Positions 62,688 through 64,000 of a DNA stretch of 64,000 nucleotides are shown here, piece after piece (the stretch's first letter is position 1; every line of letters starts with the position of its first letter). The translations under genes were made by a program, and so were the position numbers. Origin of the DNA: Microbacterium hydrocarbonoxydans. Lineage in GTDB: Bacteria > Actinomycetota > Actinomycetes > Actinomycetales > Microbacteriaceae. The DNA is taken from contig NZ_LR882982.1 of NCBI RefSeq assembly GCF_904831005.1, positions 3,100,001 to 3,164,000 on the forward strand, written 5' to 3'. A model generated the notes under the pieces. The model saw only the letters and a program-made list of their open reading frames with translations, was not told where the DNA came from and did not search any database.

Positions 62688-62718
62688 TTGACCCTGTGGC
62701 AGCAACACGGTGTTCGAT
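62688..62718 (+). promoter_or_regulatory. MerR-type promoter, site i
   Basis: -35 TTGACC, inner TGTGGCAGCAACACGGT, 19 bp spacer, -10 TTCGAT. Shares TGTGGCAGCAACA with site h, 49 bp away on the other strand. Serves the hydrolase gene at 62760. Confidence 0.75.
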
Positions 62719-62759
62719 AGCTGCATCTTGCCTCGCGCGGCCCTTCGAAGGAGAACTTC

Positions 62760-63473
62760 ATGACCGAGATCACAGTCGTCCTCGTCCACGGCGCTTTCGC
62801 CGAATCGTCGAGCTGGAGCGGCGTGATCCGCGCCCTGCAGAAGCGCGGAGTCTCCGCGTTCGCGACGCCGAATCCCCTGCGAAGCGTGGCAACCGATGCC
62901 GCCAACGTGCGCAGCGCTGTCGAGTCGGTCGACGGGCCCGTGCTCCTGGTCGGTCACTCCTACGGAGGCGCCGTGACTACCGAAGCCGCCGGGGGGAGCG
63001 ATGCGGTGAAGGGCCTCGTCTATGTCGCCGCGTTCGCTCCCGACCAGGGGGAGACGGCGCTCGGACTGACCGGGCAGTTCGAGGGCAGCACCCTCGGCGA
63101 TACAGTTCGCGCCTATCCGCTCGAAGACGGCACCAACGACCTCGTTGTCGACCGCGAACTGTTCCCGAACCAGTTCGCGGCCGACGTGGACATCGAGGAT
63201 GCTCGGATCGCCGCGGCGACGCAGCGCCCCATCCGCGACTTCGCACTCGGCGAGGCTCAGCCGTCGGTGACGCCGGCCTGGAAGAGGCTTCCGTCGTGGT
63301 TCATCTTCGGCACCGGAGACAAGAACATCCCCGCCGAGGGGCTGCGGTTCATGGCCGATCGGGCGGGTTCGAGGAAGACCGTCGAGATCGAAGGGGCTTC
63401 GCACTCGGTCATGGTCTCGAATCCGGAAGCCGTCGCCGACCTCATCGGCGAGGCGATCGCCGAACTGGGCTGA
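62760..63473 (+). CDS. Alpha/beta hydrolase (esterase-like)
   Basis: A 237-residue alpha/beta hydrolase similar to the methyl esterase/hydroxynitrile-lyase-like group. VVLVHGAFAESSSWSGVI, the nucleophile motif LLVGHSYGGAVTTEAA and His in EGASHSVMVSNPEAV are present; FIFGTGDKNIP supplies the acid. Substrate unknown. ATG at 62760 after AAGGAGAAC. Preceded by MerR-type site i and followed by a small membrane protein gene. Confidence 0.87.
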   Translation: MTEITVVLVHGAFAESSSWSGVIRALQKRGVSAFATPNPLRSVATDAANVRSAVESVDGPVLLVGHSYGGAVTTEAAGGSDAVKGLVYVAAFAPDQGETALGLTGQFEGSTLGDTVRAYPLEDGTNDLVVDRELFPNQFAADVDIEDARIAAATQRPIRDFALGEAQPSVTPAWKRLPSWFIFGTGDKNIPAEGLRFMADRAGSRKTVEIEGASHSVMVSNPEAVADLIGEAIAELG

Positions 63474-63486
63474 GCGGGCGTGCAGC

Positions 63487-63750
63487 ATGAAGATCCTCAA
63501 CCTCGTCCTCAACGCCGTGATCCTTCTCTCCGCGATGCTGTTCCTCGCCTACGTCGGATATCACTACTTCGACTTCGGCCTGTTCAAGACGCTCCCCTCA
63601 GGAGTGTCCGGGTTCTTCCTCAGCGCCGGCGCTCTGCAGTACGTGGCGCTCGGCCTGCTCATCGCGGCGGCGATCGGGAAGATCCTCCTCAGCCGCGCCC
63701 TGAAGCGGCGGGATGCCGGAACCCGGCCTGACGGCGCGGTTCTCAGGTGA
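63487..63750 (+). CDS. Small two-helix membrane protein
   Basis: An 87-residue protein with two membrane segments (VLNAVILLSAMLFLAYVGY and LQYVALGLLIAAAIGKILL) and a basic tail (SRALKRRDAGTRPDG). No family recognised. It starts 13 bp after the hydrolase stop, so the two are probably one transcript under site i. Confidence 0.65.
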   Translation: MKILNLVLNAVILLSAMLFLAYVGYHYFDFGLFKTLPSGVSGFFLSAGALQYVALGLLIAAAIGKILLSRALKRRDAGTRPDGAVLR

Positions 63751-63787
63751 TGCGCAGGGCGGCCAGGACGGCGCGCAGGTGCGCGTC

Positions 63788-64000
63788 TCAGAGCAGCAGC
63801 TGCCCGAGTGGACCCACCAGGTAGCGCAGCGAGTACGCCTCCCAGACGGCGCCGATGATCAGCAGCACGAGCGCCGGGAGCGCGAGCAGGCCCAGCTGGC
63901 GGAGGCCACGCAGATAGCCTTGGCGCCGGTTCTTCGCCTGCGCCGTGCGTGGGAACAGCCAGTACTTGCCGATCAGGAACGCGCCGAGCAGGAACAGTAT
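63788..64000 (-). CDS. C-terminal end of an integral membrane protein (partial)
   Basis: The minus strand reads open from the window edge to a TGA at 63788-63790 and gives 70 residues: a helix (ILFLLGAFLIGKYWLF), a basic loop (PRTAQAKNRRQGYLRGLRQL) and a long hydrophobic end (LLALPALVLLIIGAVWEAYS). This could be a stage II sporulation protein M-like (DUF95) membrane protein, common in actinobacteria, but the fragment is too short to be sure. Confidence 0.5.
   Translation of the reverse strand: MLFLLGAFLIGKYWLFPRTAQAKNRRQGYLRGLRQLGLLALPALVLLIIGAVWEAYSLRYLVGPLGQLLL

Overview
The window is high-GC throughout, strongly biased to G/C at third codon positions, with many GTG starts and ATGA start/stop overlaps. 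The gene content (ClpC, RadA, cydABDC in one operon, LacI and MerR regulators, LLM flavoproteins) fits an actinobacterium, most likely Microbacteriaceae and plausibly Microbacterium. That placement is inference from gene content and composition; no marker gene was compared.

Bases 1-36600 are mostly ordinary chromosome. In order they hold the end of a LacI repressor with glycerate kinase; phosphoglucomutase divergent from prephenate dehydratase; an assimilatory nitrate block (narK, an electron-transfer flavoprotein, the nitrate reductase catalytic subunit) followed by molybdenum cofactor genes (moeA, mobA, DUF6457); a DUF559 protein; an LLM oxidoreductase; Hsp20 divergent from a MerR regulator; a Na+/H+ antiporter convergent with a dicarboxylate symporter; an XRE/DUF2975/DUF2975 cassette; clpC; an N-acetyltransferase; radA; and a cysteine-bearing HTH regulator just before cydABDC. 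An iron-box-like site lies between a putative 2OG oxygenase and a MetE-like protein.

Bases 36604-40589 hold tRNA-Ser(CGA) and a compact 3.9 kb element inserted at its 3' end. A 26 bp direct repeat of the tRNA end bounds it, and matching pairs of short repeats lie inside each boundary. It carries an ImmA/IrrE metallopeptidase, a broken phage structural gene, several small unknown genes and a small HTH protein, but no integrase.

Bases 40696-63770 are an accessory stress/redox region: LLM flavoproteins, SDR, NmrA-like, F420/NADP-type and VOC proteins, two flavin reductases, CPBP proteases, a frameshifted glutaminase-STAS gene, RraA-like and USP proteins, alpha/beta hydrolases, and AraC, MarR, TetR, LuxR and two paralogous MerR regulators. 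Nine promoters here share one layout: TTGAC, a dyad with GTTCC/GGAAC-like arms, exactly 19 bp to a T-N4-T -10 hexamer. This is the spacing MerR activators use. I infer one previously unrecognised MerR regulon over about 21 kb that ties these otherwise unrelated genes together; it is the most interesting signal in the window.

Two families of intergenic repeats also recur: one built on GGGGYCASTT plus a GCATC box, and one built on GTTTCGTCTCGC / GGTCGTTGAGCGAG.
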